From Spirodela intermedia (taxonomy: Eukaryota; Streptophyta; Magnoliopsida; Alismatales; Araceae), in assembly GCA_902729315.2 (NCBI GenBank), contig LR746266.1, positions 1,307,001 through 1,371,000 on the forward strand: a stretch of DNA of 64,000 bases, given 5' to 3'. A program made the position numbers and the translations under genes. Shown here piece after piece: positions 1 through 12,200 of the stretch. The number at the start of each line of letters is the position of its first letter. Position 1 is the first letter of the stretch. The notes under the pieces are model-generated. The model saw only the letters and a program-made list of their open reading frames with translations, ran no database searches and was not told the DNA's origin.

Positions 1-1348
1 TTTAGATTTTCCGAATGGAACTAGTCTACATAGGCAGGAATCAGACTGCTAAGTGCTTCTCCAGTAAGTAAATGAAACTGCTTAAGGAAATAATAACCAG
101 ACTGTTCTCTTGATACATCTTTAGGCATATGCAAACAAACACATGAGCATAAAATAGCAGAGAAAGGGACTACTGAGTTCATCAAAGGAAAAAATGGGAA
201 TAAAGTAGGGAAATCTTCAAATCAAAACGGAAGCTTGTTGTTCATTATATAACATTTAAGTTTAGGGAAAAAACAAGAAACTTACCAATTCCAATATGTA
301 CAATAGTGAACTTGAAATATGGATAAGGAGGCCGGATAATAGATGCAACAATAAAACCAATTAGTGAACCTGATATTGTAGCAAGAATGACGTTGACTGG
401 AATAAACCACCTGCAAATGGAGATCCATCATCAACAGCCTTTAAATATATAATTCCAACTACTTTAAAAAAGAAACTCTGAATGAGATACGTGTTCTGTC
501 TATCCCATCAAGAAAACTAGAAGCAGTACATTAACCTGATGGAACTTTCAGTCACCATACAACAGGAATTTAATGCTTTTAGCCTCTCAAGATAAAAAAA
601 TTATATAAAATCTAAACGTTTTTCAGATCAATAGGTTTTATTTCCTTTATCAAGGGTCTCATTTTAGGCTAACATATAGCGTACTTATGAAATGATGCAT
701 AAATTCTGAAGTCACGTCTCACCCAACTGATCCTGTAATCACCAACAAAAATACACAGAAAAGGTACTCACCATTCAATCATTTTCTGTAATGTGATTGC
801 TCGCCCAAGTTGTGAGAAAATCAGACAAGGAAGAAGAAGAGAGAAGACCAGCTGCAGCAGATATTTGCAAAGGTTTTAGTTATTCAAGAGCGTAGGCAGT
901 GGAAAAGCAATGAGCTCGACTACACATCAAATGTCAGAAGTAATGAGTTTGATCCGGCCTGAGCTATCTCCCTGTGGAATTACAAGTTTTTCGTGTAGCT
1001 TATTGAAGTTACAATCAATTTAATGAGATTATTCAATTTCAAAATAACTAGAGGAATGGTACCTGAAAACTCCTGAAAAGAAACTGTTTGAAATCTAAAC
1101 TCGAGGAATAAAAATGGTTTTCATGCATTGTTGTTGAGATAAAGGAAATATTATTCACTACTCACCCCGTTTAGAAGCTTCCGACCATTAGCAGGTAGAA
1201 TGTTGACATACTTTGAGGCCATGAGTAACCCCAGGGAGCACACAGTGAAGACCTTTGCAATAGGTAGAACAGCAAACACCATGCTCTCCAACAGGGATTT
1301 TCCTCCACCCTGGCTAGTGACGATAGTAGATAACAAGTACCTCTCCAT
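1..1348 (-). CDS. PILS: PIN-LIKES (PILS) auxin transport facilitator, 5' part, truncated by window edge
   Basis: Three coding exons are visible on the minus strand: 1348-1166, 851-772 and 410-286; the rest lies beyond base 1. They join in frame with GT-AG borders. The peptide starts MERYLLSTIV, continues with a hydrophobic helix (MVFAVLPIAKVFTVCSLGLL), then LPANGRKLLNG, LVFSLLLPCLIFSQLG and WWFIPVNVILATISGSLIGF, ending near YPYFKFTIVHIGIG. These are conserved N-terminal features of the auxin efflux carrier family branch PILS, ER-membrane proteins that sequester auxin and so limit nuclear auxin signalling (family knowledge). The start at 1348 is the first Met in frame after a likely 3' splice site (TTTTCTAG, exon from about 1362), so a non-coding leader exon probably lies upstream. 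The subfamily member cannot be fixed from a third of the protein. Confidence 0.9.
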
Positions 1349-2050
1349 TCTGCTTGTATTTCCTAGAAAAGGGCCACCCTCAGAAGGAAAAAAAAGGTAT
1401 AAAATTCTTTGTGGCAACAGGAACCTTTCTGGATATCAATTAGAGGAACCTTCTGTCAAAGAGAATAAAAAAATTTCTTGCCACACGGAATGAACCGGGC
1501 TTGTTCAAAATGCCCAAACTACCAGACAGATTTCACTCTATCTGAATAGATCAAAGTTCCTGTATGAAATACGAGGCAAATAGTTTACATAAACGAAGAA
1601 CAATGAAAGAAGCCACGTCGAAAAAAATGGAGCAAAAAATATAAGTAAACTAGATAAAAGAACAATCAAATAATCAGCGAAAATTGAATACCCCAAAGGA
1701 TGAACAGTTCAAAGTAAAATAAAAATCCTAAACATACGAAGCAGTGAAGAAACAGAAGGAAAAAAAACAAACCCAACATACACCGCTCTCCTCACGGACT
1801 GCACACCGTACAAACCTGAACGCCGAGTGGTCGCTTCAGTCCCCAGACCGCCTGCCTTCTCGCGGTTCCAGACTGCTCCCCCCCGCGTAAGAAGGAAGAA
1901 ACCCAGTGGAAGGTGGGAGAATATGAAACTTCTGCCCTCCCTTCCCTCGCCGCGTTCCTGAGAATCTCGTCGGAGGAAGTGGATCCCTCACCCTTGCCTG
2001 TTGTTTTATTCAGGACTCCAACCAACCACAAGTACCTCTTTATCATGGGG
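1349..2050 (-). other. Probable 5' UTR, leader intron and promoter of the PILS gene
   Basis: A candidate non-coding leader exon lies between about 2045 and 1784, where base composition rises above the surrounding AT-rich DNA. A GTGTATG donor at 1783 could pair with the acceptor ending at 1363. No protein is supported here. Transcript data would be needed for the exact first exon. Confidence 0.4.
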
Positions 2051-2508
2051 GTGATGATATGACTTCGCCCTCAAGTATTTATGTTTATAACCCCACAGCA
2101 TAAATACCACGGATTAAAATAATATATTTAATATTTTAGTATCATAAATACCCCTAATAAAAGCATCCAATCGATAAAGTGACGGGAAGTACATAATACT
2201 TTAATTGATAGGGTTTTATGTTAAACATGCCGTTACCTTTACGTCGCCCCCAGGAAGCATCCTTGAAGCCTTCCATATTACACGTAACAGAAGGCCGCGG
2301 AGTCGCACCGCCGAAGTTTAGACGGCGGCGCCGCCGTCGCAGCCGGCGTCTTCTCCGGCGAGCTTTTGGCCACGTGCGAGTCCAGCTCATTGAGAGGATT
2401 TCAAGCGTGGGAGCGGACGGCGGTGGCCAGCGGAGAGCTTGAAGACGATGGAAAACGAGCATCGACTACTTTCACTTCTGTCTTCTTCTAAGGGACTGAC
2501 TGGTAGGT
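2051..2508. other. Spacer with a short GC-rich patch, no supported gene
   Basis: About 2051-2220 is AT-rich. 2290-2440 is a GC-rich patch of CGG/CCG triplets that is open in several frames and gives only Arg- or Pro-rich peptides. I recognise no domain and no convincing splice sites. Confidence 0.5.
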
Positions 2509-3288
2509 AGAGAGAGAGAGACAGAGAGTCAGAGAGATATATATAAAGAGAGAGAGAGAGAGATAGATAGAGATACATAGAGAGAGAAAGAGAAAGAGAG
2601 ATAGATAGAGATACATAGAGAGAGAAAGAGAAAGAGAGATAGATAGAGAGAGAAAGAGAGAGATAGATAAAGATACATAGAGAGAGAGATGGAGAGAGAA
2701 AGAGAGAGAGAGAGATAGATAGAGATACATAGAGAGAGAAAGAGAAAGAGAGATAGATAGAGATACATAAAGAGAGAGAGAAAGAGAGATAGATAGAGAG
2801 AGAAAGAGAAAGAGAGATAGATAGAGATACATAGAGAGAGAAAGAGAAAGAGAGATAGATAGAGAGAGAAAGAGAGAGATAGATAAAGATACATAGAGAG
2901 AGAGATGGAGAGAGAAAGAGAGAGAGAGAGATAGATAGAGATACAGAGAGAGAAAGAGAGAGAGATAGATAAAGATACATAGAGAGAGAGGTGGAGAGAG
3001 ATAGATAGAGATACAGAGAGAGAAAGAGAGAGAGAGATAGATAGAGATACAGAGAGAGAAAGAGAGAGAGAGATAGATAGAGATACAAAGAGAGAAAGAG
3101 AGAGAAAGAGAAAGAGAGAGAGATAGATAGAGATACAAAGAGAGAAAGAGAGAGAAAGAGAGAGAGATAGAGATACATAAAGAGAGAAAGAGAGAGAGAT
3201 AGATAGAGATACAAAGAGAGAAAGAGAGAGAATGAGAGAGAGATAGAGATACATAAAGAGAGAAAGAGAGAGAGATGGAGAGAGAGAG
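2509..3288. repeat. Compound GA/GATA/GAAA satellite, about 780 bp
   Basis: The stretch is built from GAGA runs interrupted by GATAGATAGAGATACA and GAAAGAGAAA blocks. A larger unit is duplicated: a block near 2620-2730 recurs almost unchanged near 2840-2950, giving a higher-order period of roughly 220 bp. The minus strand is open in all three frames and would encode only Ser/Leu/Tyr-rich peptides, as expected of a CT-rich strand, so no gene is called. Confidence 0.95.
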
Positions 3289-3816
3289 TATTGAACTTAT
3301 TTTATCAATAAAAATATTTATTTCAGTCATTTAAGGTATTTTTACTCTCACATACGGAAATTTCTGAAAGTTTGTCCAAAAATAATATCTGAATTTTCTT
3401 CTAGATTTCATTGTCCCGACCACTGTAAGAGAGAGAGAGAGAGGGGGACAGCCATGACAGGTGTCCGTCTGGACAAGTGCCATTCCGTACTATACTAAAT
3501 TCATCTGACAAAATCTTAGGTCTCCAATTCTTGACCGTCGGATTTGATGACGTCATATCCGGGGAATATTCTGAATTCGCACGCCAGGTCAGAGGGATCC
3601 CGTCGTGGGATACGGCGGTTCGTCTTCTTCTCTGTGGGGCCATCCTCGTGCGAACTGACGATGGAGGTTGCTCATTATGTGCGTGGGCCCCAGCGAGACG
3701 TGGATCGATTTTGATAGTCGAATAAATAATTATTATCCAAATTACAATTTATAGAATAAATTTAATAATAACAATAAAAAAATTTATAAATCAACCGTGC
3801 TCCAGTCACGTCCATC
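3289..3816. other. Intergenic spacer, nothing recognised
   Basis: It includes a short GA run at 3428-3442 and an AT-rich part at 3720-3790. Small open frames are present but show no recognisable domain. Confidence 0.5.
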
Positions 3817-3828
3817 CACGTGCTTATC
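3817..3828 (+). promoter_or_regulatory. G-box joined to an I-box upstream of NdhN
   Basis: CACGTG at 3817-3822 runs directly into CTTATC at 3823-3828, the complement of GATAAG. Paired G-box and I-box elements are typical of light-regulated photosynthesis genes. The site is about 370 bp upstream of the NdhN start. Its function is inferred. Confidence 0.55.
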
Positions 3829-3924
3829 TTACGCATTCGCGCACGCGCCGTGCGCCCGCGCGAAGGCCCAAAGAGTCAACGCGAAGGGACAGATGGCCAA
3901 AACGCAGCGCACGTCTTAATGGGC

Positions 3925-4080
3925 TGAATCGTCGACATGGCGGTGAAATTTTGAGTGGGACCCACAGATATTGAATTGGGCCCAAGAGTGGGACGGATGG
4001 CCCAGGATGGAATCGGACCGCCCGGTCGGTTCAACAGGCCCATATAATCCAGTGGCTGGTGTTCGATGGGCCCATCTAAT
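3925..4080 (+). promoter_or_regulatory. Cluster of GGCCCA/TGGGCC site II-type motifs upstream of NdhN
   Basis: The motif GGGCC or GGCCC preceded or followed by T/A occurs repeatedly (near 3979, 3999, 4037 and 4070). Such site II elements bind TCP factors and are common in promoters of nuclear genes for organelle proteins. Binding is not shown here. Confidence 0.4.
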
Positions 4081-4152
4081 CCACCCGGACCTTCTCCTCC
4101 GCCACAAAGCCCCCGCCAACCCTCCGTCGCCTGCGGAAGACGAGGGAAGAAA

Positions 4153-4190
4153 GCGAGAGAGAGGGGGAGAGAAAGACAGAGAGAGAGACA
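4153..4190 (+). promoter_or_regulatory. GA-rich 5' UTR tract directly before the NdhN start codon
   Basis: A purine run of GAGAGA type ends immediately before the ATG at 4191. GA tracts in plant 5' leaders are bound by BBR/BPC factors; that role here is inference. Confidence 0.45.
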
Positions 4191-5152
4191 ATGTCCTGCG
4201 CGGCCAACTCCATTGCCGGCGGCCTGAGGAGCGCGCCACCGCCGTCGTCGCAGGGGAGCGTCGTCGCGGCGGCGATCGCCTCAACGCGGCGGCGGATCTC
4301 GGCGCCGCCACCGCAGCTCCGGCGGCGGCGACCGGCGGGAGTGAGGTGTGGGATCGCGGAGCTGATCGGAGGAGACCTGGTGCGGCCGGACCTGGGGCGG
4401 TGGCTGGCGGATGTGGAGGAGCACAAGGCGCTGGCCTTCTACACGCCGCACGAGGGAGGATACGAGGGGCGCTACCTCACGCGGCTCCGCTACGAGGGCT
4501 ATCGCTTCCTCGACGTGTCCGCCCGTGGCCTCGGCGATCCAGAGACCACTCTCACCAAGATCCACCCCGTCTGCCCCGTCCGTACCTCCCTCCACCATTG
4601 CCACCATTCTTCCTCTCCTTAGTCTTCTTCGCTGTTTGATTTCTTCTCCTTGCTGTTACTGACGCAGAGGGGGGGGTGGGAACCCGAAAAACGCTTTGTT
4701 GCAGCCACATCTGGGGAGGCAGCCTATAGCGCGGTGGTACTTTCCGCCGGAGGTGGACTACAGGCTCTCGCTGCTGCCACCCGACGCCAAGGGCCTCGTC
4801 CTCTGGATAATTGAAGCCAAGGTCGTCGCCCCCTCCCTTTTCCCCTCCCCCTTCTTCTCGATTGTGTAACCCTATTTAAATCCTCCATGGATTGAAACTC
4901 GACAGGTGCTGTCCAAGGCGGAGCTGCAGTTCCTGGCGCTGCTCCCCACCCTGCGCCCCAAGGTCCGGGTCATCGCCGAATGCGGAAATTGGTAAGCTCC
5001 TCTGCTCTTCCCACCGCCGCTGTCTTCTCCTCCGATGAAGAAGACGACTCCGCCATTGGAGCAGCACCAGCTCACTGTGCAGAGGCAAAACTTGCAGGAG
5101 GAAGGTGGAGTGGAAGCCGCTGCGGGAGATCGCGGGGCTCCCCCCGGCGTAA
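4191..5152 (+). CDS. ndhN: NAD(P)H-quinone oxidoreductase subunit N, chloroplastic (NdhN)
   Basis: Four exons, 4191-4577, 4705-4821, 4906-4991 and 5098-5152, join in frame with GT-AG borders to give 214 residues, close to the size known for the family. The first 50 or so residues are Ser/Ala/Arg-rich and look like a plastid transit peptide. The mature part begins VRCGIAELIGGDLVRPDLG and carries the family-specific segments EHKALAFYTPHEGGYEGRYL, ARGLGDPETTL, QPIARWYFPPEVDYRL and VRVIAECGNW. NdhN is a nuclear-encoded subunit of subcomplex A of the thylakoid NDH complex, which feeds electrons from ferredoxin into the plastoquinone pool for cyclic electron flow. The start is the first ATG after a GA-rich leader. 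Upstream G-box, I-box and site II motifs suggest light-regulated expression. Confidence 0.96.
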
Positions 5153-6236
5153 GCATGGGGAACAGATAAGTCTGTAAAAAGAATTCCTGGACCTTCGCCA
5201 CCTCTCAACCCGAGGATCAGGAGCAAGGAAACAAGCGCAGATCTCTCCCTCTTCTTCCTGGTAAAATCATTCGTCTCTCCATCAGGGGGGGGCAATGAGC
5301 CAGATTTCCTCTTCTCCCCACACCAAGCTGAAAGAACATTCAAATACTACCCATGAAGATCAAGGGTGGTTGACTATAAACAGGCCCCCAACCTTGCCCC
5401 CATATCATGTTCAAACACACCTCTGATTCCATCCAGCAAACTCTGAGACCGTTCTTACTCCATGCCATAAAATCTGGGGCAATGTGATGCTATAAATCCC
5501 AACCGAAGCAAATAGTGCTAGCAAAGAGAACTCAGTGCATTAGGAGGGGATGATTAAGTCTTCTCAACCGAGCACAAAATATAGGCAATAGTCAACGCGA
5601 TTGAATATATATGCTTGAGTAAAAGGCAACCACTTTCCAAACATAGGGCATTGACCAAGGTGCAGCGGGAAGATAAATTACGAGTATACAGAGAGATAGG
5701 ATAGATAGAGAGAGAGGAGAGAGAGAGAGGAGGGGGTTGGACGGGTGGATACTTTACAGAGGGAGGCCTCCAGAGACACCAATTGCTGGGGGCGGCGACC
5801 GTGTTGGGTTCTTACCAATCAGGTGCGGGAAGTGAAGGAGTTGACCTGCAGAGCAATTGTTAATTGTGAAAAGTCATAGGCCCCTTTTTTATAAAGATGA
5901 GATCTTGAAAGATGTTCAGCGTAGAAGTTGAAAACGAATAAGGATGACCTAGTCAAAAGAACCAGCAGTAGCCTGGAGCTAAATATGACGAATTCTCCGG
6001 ACCCCACTCTAGGGTTCTTGAGCGCTGACCTTGGCCCTCTGGCAACCCTACGCCAGGATGGATAATATATATATATATATATAATCTTATGTTATTTTAT
6101 TTTTGCCACAGAAAGTAGATACGAAAGGAGCATTAAATATATTCGTAGAGGAAATATTTATTTTTTTAGAAGGAATATGATTTTCCGAGATAATTGAGAA
6201 GAAGTTTTCAGCTGTATTACCTGCTCCAAGTCTCCA
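5153..6236. other. Intergenic region between convergent NdhN and SMC2
   Basis: It should hold the 3' UTRs of both converging genes. It contains a GA microsatellite at about 5690-5735 and a (TA)n run at about 6065-6083. No further gene is supported. Confidence 0.6.
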
Positions 6237-9200
6237 TCATATTGAAGTGGCTGTCCTCTGGACTGTGGAGACCCCATCGATGAACTTGGTTCGGAACAAA
6301 ACATTTGCATTGTTGAACATTCCCTCTTTCAGGGAGACCACGACGAACTGGTGAAGAAATTTTTTTTTTACCAGAATCAGAGAAATTTCAGTCAAAAGGG
6401 CGAGACCCAGAGATTACTATTAATAGTTTCAGTAGAGAGAACCTGAGAGTGTGGGAAGTGGGATTTGATCATCCTTCCGATGTTCTGCGTGTGACTGAGG
6501 TCAAGAGCAGCGTCCACCTGCCTCACATTGTCAATTATTTTAATATAAAAAAATAAAAAAATAAGGATTTTGCATGAAAGCAAAAAATGGTAAGCAAATA
6601 AAATCGAAAATGAGTGCTGGGTCTGAAATAAAAGGGGTATTTGAATCAGCAGAAATATTGATGCCGAATTAGGAAACAGGGGACGATGGGTACCTCATCG
6701 AGTATGTAGAGAGGTGCAGGTTTGAAAAGAAGCAGTGCCAAGATGAGGGAGAGAGCAAGAAGAGATCGTTGCCCTCCGCTGAGCTCTGACAGGGACTGCT
6801 TCCAAACGCTCCCAAATGCAACACGGACCTCGAGGCCGTCCAGAAAAGAACAGCCTTCTGGAGGTTCGAGCTTGGCCATGGCGCCCGGCAGAAGAGTGGA
6901 GAATATCGACCCAAAATCTCTGCAAAATCGAAGAAGATTCCTTTCAGGATGAACCCTGCTGAATCCGGTGGCGAGATGGGCCAAGATTCAGGAACATAAG
7001 GAGCACCCACTTGTTGACTTTGACCCAGGTGACCTTCAGGGTCTCCCTCTTTTTCTCGTCGAGCTCTTCAATGACCATCTTGATCTTTGACTTATCGTTC
7101 TGTAAGGACGAGGAGCTGTTGTCAGCCGAGAACTAGAAGCTGATGGTGTTTTTCCGGTGCAGGAAAATGAGAGAAATATTGCCGAAGGGCACTGGCCTCG
7201 ATGATGTTCTTCTTGGATATGAGGTCGTTGTACTCATCTTCTGCTTTCTCAAACATCGCCATGACCTTTTTGTTGATCCTCTTTTCAAGGCTGTAAGAAA
7301 CAGACCAGAGCATTGTCAGTAATGGGTGTTCGAGAATATTCTCCAAAAGTCAACCCCGAACGCTGGTAAAGTCAATCGGGCACTCTCCCGGACTGATTCA
7401 GCTCAAAAACACAGTCGGGTCAACGGGATGGATGCGACGAGAGGAGGGTACTTGCCCAGATTGCTGGGATTGAAGCTTTTCAAGCTCTTCCTTGGTTCTG
7501 GTGGGATCCCGAGAAGAGAAGTCGTAGTCAGTTCCGCTCCTTCCAAACAGCTGTCTTTCGGAGGCTATCCAGCTGTGCTTATGAAGCAATCTGTCGACAG
7601 TCGACGCAAGGTCCTTCTCTTCCACTTCCATTCGTTTCACCTGAAATAGAAGCCTTAAATGGATGTAGCTCTCGTTGACTTGCGCGCATTGAAAGCTGCC
7701 GAAAGTATACCTCATTCTCCATCTTCTTCCTCTCAACGCTTCCATCGCTAATTTTCTGCTGAAGTTTCTGCTGCTCTTTCACAATGGCACTGATCTCTGA
7801 ATCACATTCCTTCATCTTTGAGCGAATCAGCCTCAACTCGGACTCAGCTTGGTCATAGTCACGTTTAATGGAACCAACCTGGGAAAAAGCATTTCATTTT
7901 TTAAAAAAATAAAATAAATGAGCATGAGAATGTCAATATCACAGAGACAGAGACAGAGACAGACAGACAGAGAGAGAGAGAGAGAGAGAGGCGCTGCCTC
8001 GTTTAGAAAAAGAAAGAAATAAACCCAAATGATTTAGACAGCCTGAAGAGATTTGTAGCCTCTTTATCAGACAGTGGTGGGGCTCCTGCGATCGGCCCTG
8101 AAGAACCGGTCGCCACCTACCTCAGCTTTCTGTTTGTTCACTTCTTCAGTGAGGCTGCCAATCTGGACTTGTATGGAAGCCAACTGATTTTCCAGTGAAG
8201 CAAGTTCCTTAAGAGAGGCATCTTTCTCCATTACAAGCCGCTGTCTTTCGTTCTCATGTTCCTGGTAGCGGAGATGCACGTAAGAGAGTGAAACACGCAA
8301 AACAAACGCGTCTCAAAATGGAGTTAAAGTCGCAAGGAGTAGAGTTGGAGCTGCTGTTCTGGGCACAAATCAACACCAAGTTGATCCCTAAAATAATTAC
8401 CCTGAATGGCAAGCTTTTACAGGAAGAAATCAGAAAATATTCCAACCCACTCCCACCTCAAAAAAAAAAAGGGGTGTTGTGATCCAAATCTCAAGGTACT
8501 ATTTATCTGAAGCTTTTCGAGAAATTTGCTTTCATAGTTAGTATCCAGCTCTCAAATCACTGGATGTCAAGAGGTTTAGATTCCCAAGATTAAGATCGTT
8601 TAGAAGGAAGCTAGACTTCTAGAAAGAGAAAATAGAATAGTAAATTCAGCAACCCGGGAAGAAAATTAATTTAATTCCGTTGTACAAAGTGGAAAAAAAT
8701 AACGATTCAGTAAGACTACAGCGCATCATAAACCATCGCGCACTAGATGGAAGAATGATTAAGAAGAAAAAAATGTCTGTAGAGAGGGAAAATCATCAGG
8801 TGGAAGATATGATTGGCTGCCAGAAGTAACAATAGATCACATAGTGAGCATTAAGTGAATAAGTCATCAAAAGATGGAAACAAAGGGAACAGGGGACCAG
8901 GGGATATCCACTGCATGCAGAGATTCATAGAAGAGAAGAAAACACAATAATTTATAAACAAAGAAAAAAATTGTCTGACAAGGACAAGTTGGTCAACATT
9001 ATGTATAAATCCTATAACTGGACACAAGATGAGCTGCGTCAACAAGGGGCTAAAGATATGCCGTCAACCATGGCCGACATGCTGGTGGTCTACAAGACCA
9101 CCAACACTTCACAGCAGTTTCAATTAGGCTTTATAAGTTTTCAACTATCACTTGAAGCTTGAGCAATCACTCGAGCATAACATCTTTTATGGACTATTTC

Positions 9201-12200
9201 ACGAGAAATGTTATTGATGGATGGTTAAAGCTTCATGGTGGTGCCCAGGGCCTTCTACAATCAAATGGAGAACACTCATGGCTTATGTAATGCGACAGAA
9301 ATATAAACCGTCACCAAGCATTTGAGACCTAGAGTTGGATCTACCGTTATGTTTACCATTCACTCTGCGTAAACCACCCAGCATGAGCCTGTAGACAGCA
9401 GTATGCACCATCTGCTCTCTTTAGTTTTCAGACAGCATGAATGCCATAAGAAAGACAATTCACAATTCACTTCCTAATCTTCCGATAGATTTCCAAAGCA
9501 TCCTCTAGCATTGGTTGCTTACACATATACTAGCATTTCACCTATAGATAAATGCCTATTCATGTAGAATCTCAGATGAGGTAGTGAACGACAGAAAAAG
9601 TCGGCTAAGCAAGAAATATAATTAAAATTCCAAAAAGGTAGATATATCAAGCATGAGTTTCCCGTCAAAGCACATATAAATACCTTCAGCAGAACTGAAG
9701 CAGAATGCAAGTCTGCTTTCAATGTCTTTATAGTATTATTCAGGTCATTTAGTCGCTTCTCACGGTGTGTTCCATGATCGGTGATAGATTTTTCAAGCAT
9801 AGAAACGGCAGAAACACAACTATCATACAGCATTTGCGTTTTCTTCTCGCCCAGTCTCAATTGTTCAAGATCCTGCTCGAGCTTTTTCACTATTTCACCA
9901 AGCTAAAGCAATGAAAAAAAATTACCATAAAGGATTAGTCAATAAAACCATAGAAAAACCAAACAGGAATGGTCAGGTAGTGACCTTGCTGTGCTCGTTC
10001 TGCTCAGTTCTGCTTTGAAAGAGTGAAAGATCATAGGACTTGAGATCAAGCTGAGATTTTAGTTTCATGAACTTCTTATGAAGAGGTAGAAGCTGTGAAA
10101 TCTACAAACGAAAACAAAAACTTCAGTTGTTACTAATCAGAATAATTATATTTTTAGCTTGTTCGTGAATTTCACTATTGATGTTTATCATATTATTGCA
10201 GGTAGATATGCCTCAATTTGGTTCAATGGTCAACCATCCATGGACAGCAATTGTGAACCTGATTATGATATCTTTAGATATGATTCTATTCTTTCTAACA
10301 AAAATGTAAAGTCGCAAGAACCTTCTCTTCTACATCTGACAATCTCTTTTTGTGAATTTGAAGCTTTGATTCCGCTTCAGCCAAAGTATGAAGCTGTCTC
10401 AACAATTCTCCACCGCCTCTGAAAAGAATAGTAGAGTTCATAAGACGGAATGGGTTTTGGACAGAGGCAGCAACCACCATTCATCCATTTCTTGTAGATT
10501 CAGAGAAGATAAGCATGTTACTTGCCAAAAATAATAGTGTTTTCACATAGGCTAAAAATGTAGTCTCACGATACCCCACAAAAAAGTAGTTTTCATATTC
10601 AGCTGCTGTGAAGGTGAGAAGTTCATCTTTTGAATACATTTTTAGCCTAAATTAAATATAGTGGGGATGATGTCAGCATGAGCCTTACCTGCGGCTGCCA
10701 CCAGTTAAAAGACCACTTGGCTGAAAAATGTCACCTTCAAGAGTTACACTGGTGGTGGAGACTTCCTTGCGAAAAGCAACCTAAAATTATTCGTCAGAAA
10801 ATAAAGTCAGATCAAAATTAAACGCTCAAAATAAAGTGTTCGCAACGCATACCGAAAAAGGGTCCAGCTTTTTAAAGAATGAGTTTTTAACCGGTTTTCT
10901 CTCAATAGATGTATCTGGTCTGATACGGTAAAGTACAATACGAGACATCATTCAATCAAGGATCAAGGAAGGCAATACTAAGAAACAGTAAGAAATACAA
11001 GAAGAAAAGCCAAGAATTATATGACCAATAATTTTTATTTGCACAAATCAATTAATAATTTGTATTTTAAACAGAAAAATGATTTACTTTAATAGAAAGT
11101 GATAATATAAGCCAAAACAAGATAAACCTGACAGAGAACATCAGAGCTCCTAAAGAAATGTGAGAGGTTGGTGACCAAAATAAATAAATGTGCCCAAAAA
11201 AGGCACAGCTAGTTTTGGTTATGGCAACAAAATGTCGTCATAACCTGCATCTTCATATTATTGGAATCATCAACCATGATAGATCAACATATTTGTTATC
11301 CGACTCAGGTAGTTTGTATCACATTCCCATTATCAATAAAAAAAAATCCTCATCAAATTGCAAGCCACCTGACCAGTGATTCAGATAGACCATCGATTAG
11401 AACCTTGCAAGGCCATGTTTCCACTAAAAAATCATGTCTAGGTCAACCAAACAATGCAAGTTTAAAAAAGCAAGAAGTTTAGAGTAATCAATTCGGAAGG
11501 TAGAACCACAATAAAAGGAAACCCGGATAAGGTACATTATTGATACATCTAAATCACAAGTGTAAGCTTTGGAAAACAATCAAAGTTAAAATTATCATGC
11601 GAATGTTGCAGTAAATGGCATCAAACAGTTTGCAATTGTTCAGATGTGACGGTGCCAAAACATTGGAACTTATGCAACTACTAATAGGAAGACAAACAGA
11701 ATGTCACAGCTGCTGATAGTGCACCATGAGGGATATATTGCGGATAAACACGGTTGTCTCATCATTCAGGTTGCAGGAAATATGAAACATTACATTCACG
11801 GAAAAGAAACGACATTTAACCTAATACAGTTTTACAAAGATCTTACGCTGGTACATGCTGCCTTCATGGTAATTACAGTGCCTTACCCCCATATTCTCTT
11901 GAAATTCATGGACTTTAGACTTACATCAACAAGTAGCACGCCAGGATGATAATTATTTCCAACGTATAAATATGTATATTAAAAAAAATGCTATAGATTA
12001 TACCTCCTTTGCTGCATCAGTACTTCGACAAACAAAAGATGAACCGAAGACATAAGCCATTGCACTCTGCAATGAATAGTAGTGCTTAGGGGTTGTCCAA
12101 AAGATTAAATGAGCAACTAGTACTGCTATGTACAGTGAACATTCTATTCAAAACCAATCAGAAGATAAGATTGAGAAAAGGAAATGCGAGTGATGTGATG

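Noticed and set aside
2387-3330. Long minus-strand frames of Ser/Leu/Tyr repeats across the GA satellite
   Set aside because: A CT-rich strand lacks stop codons in all frames, and all three frames are open over the same interval. The peptides are pure repeat translation with no start context or domain.
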